A stretch of DNA of 54,357 nucleotides from Chthoniobacterales bacterium (lineage in GTDB: Bacteria > Verrucomicrobiota > Verrucomicrobiia > Chthoniobacterales > UBA6821). Below the pieces are notes generated by a model, which saw nothing but the letters and a program-made list of their open reading frames with translations, had not been told where the DNA came from and did not search any database. The stretch is from the NCBI GenBank assembly GCA_026461395.1, contig JAPJNA010000048.1, positions 93,300 to 147,656 of the forward strand. Direction: 5' to 3'. A program made the translations under genes and the position numbers. Every line of letters begins with the position of its first letter. Positions within the stretch are counted from its first letter, which is position 1. Below, in pieces: positions 10,323 to 20,077 of the stretch.

Positions 10323-11114
10323 CTAGACGAGTTCTTTTAAAATTGCCGAAATTTCCGCAAGGTTCGTGATGGTGTGGTCCGGAGTGACCTCCGCTTGTTC
10401 CTCGGAACCGGGAACCCGGATCCAGATCGAACGAATGCCCGCGTTCCGGGCTCCCACAATATCGCGCTCCAGGCTGTTTCCGACCATCACCGCCTCATCG
10501 GCTGAAACTCCGAGTTCTGTAAGCAGACGATGAAAAATCTCCGGCTTGGGCTTTCCTATCCCATGCTCGCCGGAGACCGCAATGGCCTGAAAAAATGGTT
10601 CCAGCCCCGAGGACGCGATCTTCTCACGCTGCAGATCAGGCGCGCCATTGGTCAGGAGGGCAAGCTTGTAGGAAGGGGAGAGTTCAGCCATCAGTTCCCT
10701 TGCACCTGGCAGCAACCGCTGACGGGCACGGCGGGTGGCGGCAAATTCCAAGGAAAGCATCACAGCAGCATCTTCTGAGGCATTCGTTTCTTGGGCGGCA
10801 AGAGACTTGGCAAAGACCTCGACCCGGTAAGCGGTCGCCCATTCCCTCAACGCCGTCAACTCGGGGGAATCCCCAGTAAATCCTCCCCAGAGACACTCGA
10901 AGGCACTGATCCCAATCGAGCGACAGAAAGGGCGACTCTCTCCCTCTGCCCAGAGAGATCGGGCAATCGCCATGGCGTCGGTCGCAAAACGAGCGGGTAC
11001 AACTTCAAAACGAGCTGAGGCCACCGCAGCAACATGGGCAAAGGTTTCGTGAGAGACCGCCTCGTCGACGGCTAAGGTATCATCAAGATCAAAGAGAAGG
11101 GCGCGAATTGCCAT
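10323..11114 (-). CDS. HAD-superfamily hydrolase
   Basis: LLFDLDDTLAVDE, LLTNGAPD, GKPKPEIF, VMVGNSLERDIVGARNAGIRSIWI HAD motifs. Confidence 0.92.
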   Translation of the reverse strand: MAIRALLFDLDDTLAVDEAVSHETFAHVAAVASARFEVVPARFATDAMAIARSLWAEGESRPFCRSIGISAFECLWGGFTGDSPELTALREWATAYRVEVFAKSLAAQETNASEDAAVMLSLEFAATRRARQRLLPGARELMAELSPSYKLALLTNGAPDLQREKIASSGLEPFFQAIAVSGEHGIGKPKPEIFHRLLTELGVSADEAVMVGNSLERDIVGARNAGIRSIWIRVPGSEEQAEVTPDHTITNLAEISAILKELV

Positions 11115-11193
11115 AAGAAGGAATCATTGCCTGCAACGAACATCCTGAACGAGAAAAAAGACCTCTGGCGTTCTTTTTCCTCTTCGCTGGGTG

Positions 11194-12951
11194 CTAAGCT
11201 CGTTGCTTTTCCCGCTTTGTAGATAAAACAGCTTCAACTTTCCCCAGCGGAAGGCAATTCACGACATCTGCCTTGGTCAGCCAACCCTTGCGAGCGATCC
11301 CGACTCCGTAGATGAGATCCTGAAGTCCGTAGGTTGTATGCGCGTCGGGGTTAATCGCACACTTCACACCTTTTTCCTTAGCGAGGGGCCACCAGCGCCA
11401 GTCCATGTCGAGCCTCCACGGGCTGGCGTTGATCTCAATGATCGTTCCCGTCTCGGCGGCGACATCGATAACAGCGGGGATATTCACCGGGTAAGCGTCT
11501 CGGGAGAGAAGCAAACGTCCCGTGAGATGTCCCATGATCGTGACATGGGGATTCCTGATCGCACGGATAATCCGCTCGGTCATCGTCTTCTCATCGGCTG
11601 TGAAGCCCGAGTGGACGGAGGCAACCACATAATCGAGCGTGGCCAGCACCTCGTCAGGGAAATCAAGATCCCCTTCCTTTAGGATATCGCATTCGGTACC
11701 CGCGAAGAGCCGGAAGCCGGCTTCTTTGAATTCCTCGGAGTCATTCAGCTCCCGGATCTCAGCCACCTGTTCGGCCAACCTCACGGCGTCCAGTCCGTGT
11801 GCCTGGAAGGAACTCTTGCTGTGATCGGCAATACCGAGGTATTCGAGACCAAGGTCGATTGCGGCGCGGGCCATCTCGATCAGGGAATTCTTTCCGTCGC
11901 TTGCCGTGGTGTGGCAGTGGAAGGTACCCCGCAGATTACTCCATTCGATAAGATCGGGTAGCGTCCCTGCCTCCGCCGCGGCGATCTCCCCCCTATCCTC
12001 TCGGAGTTCCGGGGGGATGAAATCCAGGCCAAGTGATTTGTAGAGTCCCTTCTCGTCACGGATGGCCGGTGGTTGCTCGGCGCCCTCGGCTACGGAAAAT
12101 CGGTACTCGTTGAGCGACCACCCCTGATCGAGCGCACGGCTGCGCAAGCGGATATTGTGTTCTTTACTGCCGGTGAAATAGACCAAGGCGAAAGGGAACT
12201 CCTCCGGCTTCACCACCCGCAGATCACACTGCACTCCGCCTTGGAGACGGACACTCGACTTGGTGGGACCGCTGACAATCACCTCCTCGACCAAAGGATG
12301 GTCGATAAAGAATGCCGAGACCTCTTCAGGATGCTTGGAGGAAACAAGAATATCGAGATCCCCGATCGTCTCCTTTCGACGGCGAAAGCTTCCTCCTTCG
12401 CTGATCTGCCCAACAGCCTCATGGGCGCGCAGATCGGAGAGAAGTTGCTCCGCCAGCGAGGCCACGACATTGATCCGGAATCGTCCGGCATGCTTGCGAT
12501 GATCCTCGATCGCCTTCAGAAGCTTGGTCTGGGTCTTCTCTCCGAATCCCGCTAAATCAGCTGCCTTACCCTCTGTACAGACTCGTTCCAGATCCTCCAC
12601 TGAAGAGACTCCAAGCTGGTCGTGGAGAGCTTTGATTTTCTTCGCCCCCAGTCCTTGGAGCTCAAAGAGCTCGAAGATCCCCTCGGGAAAAGAGCCCTTC
12701 AGTTCCTCATAGTAGGTCAGCTTCCCCGTCGTCACCAACTCGGTAACCTTCTCCGTGATCGCCTTGCCAATCCCCTCGATTTCAGCAAGACGTCCTTCCT
12801 CAACGATTTTTTCGATCGGTTCGCTCAGCGACTCAAGGGCGCGCGCGGCATTCGTATAGGCACGGATCTTGAACGGGTTCTCCCCTTTAAGTTCAAGCAA
12901 CTGGGCGATGTGCTCCAGGATTTCACCGACATGAGCTGGTGTTTCGGACAT
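11194..12951 (-). CDS. polX: DNA polymerase/3'-5' exonuclease PolX (Pol X + PHP domain)
   Basis: N-terminal HhH/Pol beta-like region, GSFRRRKETIGDLDILVSS, C-terminal PHP motifs FHCHTTASDGKNSL, GIADHS, INPDAH. Confidence 0.93.
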   Translation of the reverse strand: MSETPAHVGEILEHIAQLLELKGENPFKIRAYTNAARALESLSEPIEKIVEEGRLAEIEGIGKAITEKVTELVTTGKLTYYEELKGSFPEGIFELFELQGLGAKKIKALHDQLGVSSVEDLERVCTEGKAADLAGFGEKTQTKLLKAIEDHRKHAGRFRINVVASLAEQLLSDLRAHEAVGQISEGGSFRRRKETIGDLDILVSSKHPEEVSAFFIDHPLVEEVIVSGPTKSSVRLQGGVQCDLRVVKPEEFPFALVYFTGSKEHNIRLRSRALDQGWSLNEYRFSVAEGAEQPPAIRDEKGLYKSLGLDFIPPELREDRGEIAAAEAGTLPDLIEWSNLRGTFHCHTTASDGKNSLIEMARAAIDLGLEYLGIADHSKSSFQAHGLDAVRLAEQVAEIRELNDSEEFKEAGFRLFAGTECDILKEGDLDFPDEVLATLDYVVASVHSGFTADEKTMTERIIRAIRNPHVTIMGHLTGRLLLSRDAYPVNIPAVIDVAAETGTIIEINASPWRLDMDWRWWPLAKEKGVKCAINPDAHTTYGLQDLIYGVGIARKGWLTKADVVNCLPLGKVEAVLSTKREKQRA

Positions 12952-13044
12952 GGTTTTGTGGTTTGGCGCAGTGCTTCGTTTTCCTGCGCTCGCAATATCA
13001 GTCCTGCGGCGACGGTATGCCAGCGCAGCTAGAAACCAGAAACC

Positions 13045-13518
13045 TTATTGAACTTTGAGAAGTTCGATGTCGAAGATGAGTGTGCTATCCGGCGCTATGA
13101 CTCCACCGGCACCGCGCGATCCGTAAGCCAGATTTGACGGGATGAAGAGTTCTATTTTGCCACCCTCCTTCATCAACTGCACACCTTCGGTCCAGCCGGG
13201 AATGACTCCGTTGAGAGGAAAGGAGATTGGCTCGTTTCGCTTGTAGGAGCTGTCGAACTCAGTGCCGTCGATCGTGGTGCCACGATAGTGAACAAGGACG
13301 GTATCGGTGGCCTTGGGGCTCTTGCCGTGACCTTCGGTGACGACCTTGTACTGGAGACCGCTCGGAGTGGTGTGGACGCCGGGCTTGCTGGCGTTCTCTT
13401 TGAGGAATGCCTGACCGACTTCGAGGTTGTTGGATTGAGACATGAGATGAGTTGGGTTGAGGATGAGTGAGATGGCCACAGTAAGAGCCACGGTAAGGAA
13501 TTTGAAAGATCGGTTCAT
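13045..13518 (-). CDS. FKBP-type peptidyl-prolyl cis-trans isomerase, secreted
   Basis: Signal peptide; VLVHYRGTTIDGTEFDSSYKRNEPISFPLNGVIPGWTEGVQLMKEGGKIELFIPSNLAYG. Confidence 0.95.
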   Translation of the reverse strand: MNRSFKFLTVALTVAISLILNPTHLMSQSNNLEVGQAFLKENASKPGVHTTPSGLQYKVVTEGHGKSPKATDTVLVHYRGTTIDGTEFDSSYKRNEPISFPLNGVIPGWTEGVQLMKEGGKIELFIPSNLAYGSRGAGGVIAPDSTLIFDIELLKVQ

Positions 13519-13538
13519 GGGAAAAGTGTGTGAGCTAA

Positions 13539-14786
13539 TTATCCTTCAAACTCGCAAATCACAACTGAGGAGTTATGACCGCCGAAGCCGAAGGAGTTGC
13601 TAAGGGCCACCTTGACTTTGACCTCGCGTGCCTTGTGCGGGACATAGTCGAGATCGCACTCGGGGTCGGGATTATCGAGATTTATGGTGGGAGGGACGAT
13701 CCCTTCGCGCATGGCGAGGGCGCACGCGGCAAGCTCAATGCCGCCAGCCGCACCCAGAAGGTGACCCGTAACAGACTTGGTGGAACTGATAGGCACCTTG
13801 TAAGCCTGGGCCCCGAAGGCATCCTTGATCGCCTTGGTCTCGCAGATGTCGCCGATCGGCGTGGATGTGCCATGGGCGTTGATGTAGTCGACCTCTTCGG
13901 GAGTGACCTTGGCGTGCTTCATCGCAATCTGCATGCACCGGCTAGCCCCCTCTCCCTCGGGTCGTGGGGCGGTCATGTGGTAGGCATCCGCAGTGGCGCC
14001 ATAGCCAACAAGTTCACAGTAAATTCGCGCGCCGCGCTTCTTCGCATGCTCGAGCTCCTCGAGAATAACGATACCGGCTCCCTCGCTCATGACAAATCCG
14101 TCGCGGTCCTTGTCAAATGGGCGTGATGCATTCTCGGGTGCGTCGTTACGGGTGCTGAGAGCTCGCATGCAGGAGAATCCGGCCACACCGAGGGGCGTGA
14201 TGGTCGCCTCGGCTCCGCCCGCAATGAAGGCGTCGGCATCACCGAACTTGATGATACGCCAGGCCTCACCGACAGAATTATTAGCCGTTGCGCAGGCGGT
14301 GACGATCGCCATGTTCGGGCCGCTAAAGCCGTACTCCATGGAGATGAGACCACTGGCCATATTGCTGATGATCATCGGAATGGTGAAAGGGGAGAGCTTG
14401 GTCGGCCCCTTCTCAACAAGCCTGCGCGCCTCGGTCTCAAGGCTCTGGAATCCCCCAATGCCGCTTCCCACGATGACTCCAAAACGTTCCTTGTCGACTG
14501 TCTCGAGATCGAGTCCGGAATCATCCAGGGCCAGTCTGGTTCCGGCCATGGCAAACTGTGCAAATCGATCGGCTCGTCGCGCATCCTTCGGTGTTTTGAA
14601 CCAGTTGGTCGGCTCGAATCCCTTCACTTCCCCAGCGATCAAGCAATCGAATCCGGTCGAGTCGAAATTCTCGTAGCGTGTGATGCCTGACCGGCCTTCA
14701 ATGAGGTTCTTCCAGAAGGTGTCGAGATCCGAACCCACTGGACTGATAACTCCGATACCGGTGATGACAACTCTGCGTTCGCTCAT
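13539..14786 (-). CDS. fabF: Beta-ketoacyl-ACP synthase II
   Basis: VVITGIGVISPVG, TACATANNSVGEAW active-site Cys, NAHGTSTPIGD, KSVTGHLLGAAG. Confidence 0.97.
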   Translation of the reverse strand: MSERRVVITGIGVISPVGSDLDTFWKNLIEGRSGITRYENFDSTGFDCLIAGEVKGFEPTNWFKTPKDARRADRFAQFAMAGTRLALDDSGLDLETVDKERFGVIVGSGIGGFQSLETEARRLVEKGPTKLSPFTIPMIISNMASGLISMEYGFSGPNMAIVTACATANNSVGEAWRIIKFGDADAFIAGGAEATITPLGVAGFSCMRALSTRNDAPENASRPFDKDRDGFVMSEGAGIVILEELEHAKKRGARIYCELVGYGATADAYHMTAPRPEGEGASRCMQIAMKHAKVTPEEVDYINAHGTSTPIGDICETKAIKDAFGAQAYKVPISSTKSVTGHLLGAAGGIELAACALAMREGIVPPTINLDNPDPECDLDYVPHKAREVKVKVALSNSFGFGGHNSSVVICEFEG

Positions 14787-14944
14787 AGAAAAGATTCGCC
14801 AGAAAATGGCGTTCGGAAAGTCAATCTAAGTGGGACACCCTTGGCAACCATGGAAAAAGGATGAGGGATGAAAGGGGCTCCCCCATCCAAGCATGGGTCA
14901 ACTTGTGCCTTGCGAAACGGGCGTATCGGATGTCTCTTTGATCC

Positions 14945-15358
14945 ATGGACACGCCCCCTCCACTGAACCGTCCGGAAAACTCTCAGCCGACCATCCAGAC
15001 GGACCTCGCCTCTTCCTCGGAATCCGCCCGCTCCTGGTGCATAGGTCTCCATCTCTCGGGCCTCTCGGGACTGATCCTGAGTTTCGCCCTGGCTCATATC
15101 GTGGTACCGCTGGTGATCTGGCTAGTTAAACGGGCCGACAGCCCGGAGATCGATTCGACCGGCAAGGAGGTGCTCAATTTTCAGATCTCCTACACAATCT
15201 ACAGCCTGATAGCGGGAGCTCTCTGCTTCGTGCTAATCGGCTTCCTGATCCTGCCAATCGTACTCATCGTCTGGCTAGCCTGCATCATCATCGCCGCAGT
15301 GAAGACCAGCAACGGCGAGAGCTATCGCTATCCCTACACGATCAGCTTCCTAAGATAG
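14945..15358 (+). CDS. DUF4870-like membrane protein
   Basis: HLSGLSGLILSFALAHIVVPLVIWLVKR...KEVLNFQISYTIY, three to four TM segments. Confidence 0.8.
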   Translation: MDTPPPLNRPENSQPTIQTDLASSSESARSWCIGLHLSGLSGLILSFALAHIVVPLVIWLVKRADSPEIDSTGKEVLNFQISYTIYSLIAGALCFVLIGFLILPIVLIVWLACIIIAAVKTSNGESYRYPYTISFLR

Positions 15359-15429
15359 GGAATAAGACATTGGAGAAGGCCATGGTGAGTGTCCTGCCCC
15401 GATTACCAACGCCCTATTGCCCATACCCG

Positions 15430-15450
15430 AATTCAGCCTTTGGCTGAATT
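15430..15450. other. Perfect hairpin AATTCAGCC-TTT-GGCTGAATT upstream of ssrA
   Basis: 9-bp perfect stem with 3-nt loop; no clear U-tract, so terminator status is unproven. Confidence 0.6.
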
Positions 15451-15495
15451 GTCTCTTGCGGATGAGCCTCCCCTGCGCCAATTTAAACACTCATA

Positions 15496-15851
15496 GGGGG
15501 CGTACTGGTTTCGACTCGAAGCTCATTACGCATTCTGCATGCCGAGGATGATTCGTTGGCCTCGTAAAAAATCGAGTCAAAAAAACTAAACGCAGATTAC
15601 GAAAATCTAGCTCTCGCAGCCTAAGGCTGTGACGCTGACACACTGACGCCTACTAAGTGTGAAGGCGACGCCAGTAGGCTGGCTCTCAGGCGGAAAGACC
15701 GCGCCGGGGGGTGAATCGATTTCGTGGTCGATCGGGGGAAAGCAGCGCGCCGCACCGTGGCCGACCCCTTAAATTCAAAGTGCGGTCAAGCATGTGGACG
15801 GGTGCCTGATAAGTTCCGGGGACAGGGGTTCGACTCCCCTCGCCTCCACCA
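15496..15851 (+). ncRNA. ssrA: Transfer-messenger RNA (tmRNA)
   Basis: 5' GGGGGCGTACTGGTTTCGAC; 3' GGACAGGGGTTCGACTCCCCTCGCCTCCACCA; acceptor GGGGGCG pairs with CGCCTCC; tag ORF ends GCTCTCGCAGCCTAA (ALAA*). Confidence 0.96.
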
Positions 15852-15945
15852 TTTTAATAATAAATCCCCCTCCGGGGGAGCCACAGGAAGTAGTGTGTGC
15901 TGTTTTCAAGTATACATTTCGCACGCCTCGAAGCTAAATAGCCGC

Positions 15946-16503
15946 ATGAATGGACCGTTCCCAAAACCCGCTTTCCTCGGACCCCTTGGACCTCTTGGAA
16001 CCCTGAGCCTGGCAGTTATCCTTTTTCTCTGCGGATGTGCCTCACAGGAAAAGAAGGACCCCACGGATGCGGCGGGCCAGATCAAGATGGGAGAAACCTA
16101 TTCTGTCGGCACGTGGAAGATTCTCCAAAACGATGAAACGGCTGCAGAGTGGTACCGAAAAGCCGCTCTGCAGGGCGATCACGAGGGGGAATATCGTCTT
16201 GGTCTCTGCTATGAACGCGGCCTTGGCGTTCCCAAGAACGAGGCTCTCGCGGCAAAATGGTTTTCGAAGGCCGCGCAAGGCGGGAATGCAAACGCCCAAT
16301 ACGAACTGGGAGACTGCTACAGGCTGGCTAAAGGAGTCGGAACCGACATTCCAAAGGCCTACTTTTGGTGCAACCTCGCGGCAGCTTCGGGCAATGAGGA
16401 TGCCAGCGAGGCCAGGGATGCTCTGGCAAGGCGCCTGACGGAAGAGGAAATACGCCAGGCCCAGCGCCAGAGTCAGGAGTTTTGGAACAAGTCGAAGGGA
16501 TAA
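15946..16503 (+). CDS. Sel1-repeat lipoprotein
   Basis: ORF opens at 15724 inside tmRNA; in-frame ATG at 15946 gives a lipobox (LFLCGCAS) and Sel1 repeats (AAEWYRKAALQGDHEGEYRLGLCYERGLGVPKN). Confidence 0.85.
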   Translation: MNGPFPKPAFLGPLGPLGTLSLAVILFLCGCASQEKKDPTDAAGQIKMGETYSVGTWKILQNDETAAEWYRKAALQGDHEGEYRLGLCYERGLGVPKNEALAAKWFSKAAQGGNANAQYELGDCYRLAKGVGTDIPKAYFWCNLAAASGNEDASEARDALARRLTEEEIRQAQRQSQEFWNKSKG

Positions 16504-16607
16504 TCTGAATCTAGAGAAGCGCAGCTCTTCTTCATTGACACCCCTACGTTTCCCGATACTTTCATCCCTCCCGCTGCATCAACCAATAACCAACCGGGAT
16601 TTTCTCT

Positions 16608-17123
16608 ATGGCCACTTCCGAAGTCATCCTCACCGAAGCCGTTCCCTCGCTGGGATCCGAAGCAGATATCGTCAAGGTACGTGCCGGCTACGCCCGCAAT
16701 TTCCTGATCCCCGGAGGCAAAGCCCTCGAGGTCACTCCCGCTTCCCTGCGCAAGGTCAATCACCTGAAGGCTAAGCGCGCCGAGCGCGAGGCCCGCGAGA
16801 TCAACGAAGCCGAGGCCGTCGCCGCGAAGATCAACAAGCTCCGTCTCAATCTGAAACTCGATACCGGTGAGACCGGCAAGGCTTTTGGATCCATCACGGC
16901 GGCTGACCTTCTCGAGCGTCTGATGGAAGAGATCAAGGGTCTCGTTCTTCCCAAGCACGCCATCGTGCTGGACCGTCCCCTCAAGGAGAGCGGTGAGCAT
17001 CAGATCCCGGTGAAGATTCATTCCGAAGTGATCGCCACCCTCCGCGTTGAGATTGCTGCTGCTCCCAAGGTGGAGCAACCCGTTGATGAGGAAGAGGCCG
17101 GCACCCGCCGTCCCCGCCGCTAG
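16608..17123 (+). CDS. rplI: 50S ribosomal protein L9
   Basis: EVILTEAVPSLGSEADIVKVRAGYARNFLIPGGKAL. Confidence 0.97.
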   Translation: MATSEVILTEAVPSLGSEADIVKVRAGYARNFLIPGGKALEVTPASLRKVNHLKAKRAEREAREINEAEAVAAKINKLRLNLKLDTGETGKAFGSITAADLLERLMEEIKGLVLPKHAIVLDRPLKESGEHQIPVKIHSEVIATLRVEIAAAPKVEQPVDEEEAGTRRPRR

Positions 17124-17173
17124 TCCTCGGCATCCTCTTCAGAAGGCGCAGAGGCGTAAAATCTTTCCCTGAC

Positions 17174-18664
17174 ATGGCAGAAGGTCCACAGGACGGCCCT
17201 GCCCAGGTCAGCACGACACCCGAGGGTGTCGCCTCCAAAACCCCACGCCGTGGGGTTTCTGGATCTCAGAGTCCTGGGGGATTCTCTCAAGGTCAGCGCC
17301 TTCCGGAATCACACCGTCCCCTACCTGCCAGTCTTGATGCGGAGAAAGGTGTCCTCTCTTCCATCCTCCTCTCCCCGAAGGATACACTCACTACAGCCAT
17401 CGAGAAGGGGATCAATGATCAACACTTCCACCATCCCGCTCATGGGACGATTTATACGGTCCTAGAAGATCTCTGGAAGAAGAATAGTCCGATCGACCTG
17501 ATCACCGTCACACAGACCCTAGCGGATAGGAATCTCCTCGAGCAGGTCGGAGGACCGGCCTTTCTGGCAGGACTCCAGACCTTCCTGCCAACCGCCACCA
17601 ATGCCGAATACTACATCGACATTATGCGGGAGAAGCATCTTCTACGCCGCATGATTGCCGTCTGCACCGCTTCGGCAGCGCGCTGTTACGACGAGCAGGG
17701 GGATGTGAAGGCGCTCATCGATGATGTCGAGAAGGAGGTCTTCACAGTTGCCGAAGACCGTGTCCGGGGCGACTTGCCCGACATCAAGGAGCACATCAAC
17801 GCCGCCATCGATTCGATCGAAAAACTCTACCAGAACAAGGGTGAGGTAACCGGAGTTCCCACCGGATTTAAGGTTCTCGACAATATGACCAGCGGTATGC
17901 ACCCGAGCGAGATGATCGTCATCGCGGCGCGCCCCTCGATGGGCAAGACCGCCCTCGCGATGAACATTGCGGAGCATGTTGCCGTCGACAAAAACATCCC
18001 GGTTGCCGTCTTCAGTCTGGAAATGAGCGCCCAACAACTTGTCCAGCGTCTGCTTTGCTCGCGAGCCCGTGTGAACCTCCAGAGCATCCGGACAGGCCTC
18101 CTTCCGAAGAACGCTCACCAGAGTCTCTTCAAGGTCTCGGGGGAATTCGGCCAGAGCAAGATGCTGATCGATGATACGGCGGGACTCAGCATCAACGAAT
18201 TACGCGCAAAATCCCGACGTCTCATGGACAAGCACGGCTTGGGACTGATCGTCATCGACTATTTGCAGCTTCTGAAATCCCCCTCAAAGCGCGGACAGGA
18301 GAACAGGCAGATCGAGATCGCCGAAATCTCCGGAGGCATCAAGGCGCTTGCGAAAGAACTCAGCATTCCGATCATTGTCCTGGCACAGCTCAACCGTAAA
18401 TCCGAGGACCGGGGAGACGGGAAGCCACGCATCTCGGATCTCCGTGAATCCGGCTCCATCGAGCAGGATGCGGATGTGGTGGGACTACTCTATCGATCCG
18501 CCTACTATGCCAAAGATGATGAGGAGAAATCCGAGAAGGGTGGCGAGGCCGAACTGATCATCGCCAAACAGCGTAACGGCCCCACCGGCGAAGTCCCCCT
18601 CACTTTCCTGAGCGAGTTCACCCGCTTCGAGACCCGTGATATGACCCACGGGGAAGGGAATTAA
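17174..18664 (+). CDS. dnaB: Replicative DNA helicase DnaB
   Basis: DAEKGVLSSIL, IAARPSMGKTALAMNIAEH (Walker A), VIDYLQLL, LAQLNRKSE. Confidence 0.97.
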   Translation: MAEGPQDGPAQVSTTPEGVASKTPRRGVSGSQSPGGFSQGQRLPESHRPLPASLDAEKGVLSSILLSPKDTLTTAIEKGINDQHFHHPAHGTIYTVLEDLWKKNSPIDLITVTQTLADRNLLEQVGGPAFLAGLQTFLPTATNAEYYIDIMREKHLLRRMIAVCTASAARCYDEQGDVKALIDDVEKEVFTVAEDRVRGDLPDIKEHINAAIDSIEKLYQNKGEVTGVPTGFKVLDNMTSGMHPSEMIVIAARPSMGKTALAMNIAEHVAVDKNIPVAVFSLEMSAQQLVQRLLCSRARVNLQSIRTGLLPKNAHQSLFKVSGEFGQSKMLIDDTAGLSINELRAKSRRLMDKHGLGLIVIDYLQLLKSPSKRGQENRQIEIAEISGGIKALAKELSIPIIVLAQLNRKSEDRGDGKPRISDLRESGSIEQDADVVGLLYRSAYYAKDDEEKSEKGGEAELIIAKQRNGPTGEVPLTFLSEFTRFETRDMTHGEGN

Positions 18665-18666
18665 GC

Positions 18667-18848
18667 GGATAGGATCTAGGGATTAGGTAGTGGGGGATAG
18701 GGCATCGGGAATAGGTCATTGGATCTGGGGACGCCGTGTTCCGAAGCATCAGGAACAGGGGGGTCTGCATTTTTTCCGATACCCTTAACATTCACTTGGG
18801 GGTATCTTCCGCCCTATCACCTATTAGCTAAACCCTATAACCTAATCC
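18667..18848. repeat. Inverted pair of quasi-periodic GGATTAGG/GGATAGGG-type units between dnaB and adh
   Basis: Left GGATAGGATCTAGGGATTAGGTAGTGGGGGATAGGGCATCGGGAATAGGTC; right GCCCTATCACCTATTAGCTAAACCCTATAACCTAATCC, reverse complement GGATTAGGTTATAGGGTTTAGCTAATAGGTGATAGGGC. Confidence 0.72.
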
Positions 18849-18850
18849 AA

Positions 18851-19894
18851 ATGCTCCCCACCAAAGGCTACGCCGCCCAAAACGCCACATCACCCATCGC
18901 CCCCTTCTCCTTCGAGCGCCGCGAACCGGGTGACCACGACGTGCTCCTGACCATCTCCCACTGTGGGGTCTGCCACACAGACATCCACATGTCGCGCGAC
19001 GAGTGGGGTGGCTCACTCTACCCGATGGTTCCAGGCCACGAGATCATCGGAACGGTTCAGAAAGTCGGCTCTGCCGTCACGAAATTCGCTCCCGGTGACA
19101 GGGTCGGAGTCGGTTGCATTGTCGATTCATGCAGATCCTGCTCCTCCTGCGGGGAGGGCCTCGAGAGTTACTGTGAGAGTGGCTGCACGTGGACCTATAA
19201 CAGCAAAACAAGGGATGGATCAGCGTTGAATTTCGGCGGCTACTCGAATCAGATCGTGGTGGAGGAGCGCTTCGTCCTGAAGGTCTCGGACAAGATCGAT
19301 CCTGCCGCGGCGGCACCACTGCTTTGTGCAGGGATCACGACCTGGTCTCCGCTCCGCCACTGGAAAGTAGGCCCAGGCCATAAGGTCGGCATCGTCGGTC
19401 TCGGTGGACTCGGCCACATGGGAATTAAGTTCGCTCACTCCTTCGGTGCTCATGTCGTCTGCTTCACGACCTCCGCTGGAAAAACCGAGGACGCAAAGCG
19501 CTTGGGTGCCGATGAGGTGATCCTCTCGACAAATCCAGAGGAAATGGCCAAGGCGACTGGCACCTTTGACTTCATCCTCGACACCGTTTCGGCAAATCAT
19601 GACCTCAATGCCTACCTTGCCCTCCTGAAACGCGACGGGACCATGTGCCTCGTTGGTGTCCCTTCGGAGGCCGCTGCGGTTCATGCCTTCAGTCTCGTGG
19701 GAGGTCGCAAGCGACTCGTCGGCTCTCTGGTCGGGGGACTTCCCGAGACCCAGGAGATGCTCGACTACTGTGCTGAGCACGGGATTGCCAGCGATGTGGA
19801 AGTTATCCCGATATCCAAGATTAACGAAGCCTACGAACGCATGCTCAAGAGCGATGTGAAGTACCGCTTCGTGATTGATATGGCCACCCTCTAA
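18851..19894 (+). CDS. Zn-dependent, NAD(P)-dependent alcohol dehydrogenase (cinnamyl-alcohol/YahK-like)
   Basis: ISHCGVCHTDIHMSRDEWG...PGHEIIG, CIVDSCRSCSSCGEGLESYC structural Zn cysteines, GIVGLGGLGHMGIK. ORF opens at 18719; MLPTKGYAAQ start used. Confidence 0.92.
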   Translation: MLPTKGYAAQNATSPIAPFSFERREPGDHDVLLTISHCGVCHTDIHMSRDEWGGSLYPMVPGHEIIGTVQKVGSAVTKFAPGDRVGVGCIVDSCRSCSSCGEGLESYCESGCTWTYNSKTRDGSALNFGGYSNQIVVEERFVLKVSDKIDPAAAAPLLCAGITTWSPLRHWKVGPGHKVGIVGLGGLGHMGIKFAHSFGAHVVCFTTSAGKTEDAKRLGADEVILSTNPEEMAKATGTFDFILDTVSANHDLNAYLALLKRDGTMCLVGVPSEAAAVHAFSLVGGRKRLVGSLVGGLPETQEMLDYCAEHGIASDVEVIPISKINEAYERMLKSDVKYRFVIDMATL

Positions 19895-19927
19895 GCGGAG
19901 GAGGGCGTCACTGCCTTCTATCCCGGA

Positions 19928-20069
19928 GAGGCGCAGAGGCGCAGAGGCGCGGAGAGTTTTGCAGAAAATACTTTGATTGCATTGCAATCAAGTCGGCTTG
20001 GCTACGTTACGAACCGTATGCCTGTTCAATCCTTAAATCTTCCCCTGCAACTCTGCACCTCTGCGCGAG
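19928..20069. repeat. Inverted pair of GAGGCGCA octamer repeats flanking an inner TTGATTGCA-T-TGCAATCAA palindrome, between convergent adh and tatA
   Basis: GAGGCGCA GAGGCGCA GAGGCGCG GAGAG at 19928-19956; CTCTGCACCTCTGCGCGAG at 20051-20069; palindrome 19973-19991. Confidence 0.85.
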
Positions 20070-20077
20070 ATTTCCTT

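Noticed and set aside
15724-15945. N-terminal extension of the Sel1 ORF running through the tmRNA 3' half
   Set aside because: Overlaps tmRNA; a signal peptide and lipobox begin at the in-frame ATG at 15946.
16473-17078. 201-aa minus-strand ORF opposite rplI
   Set aside because: Antisense shadow of a ribosomal protein gene.
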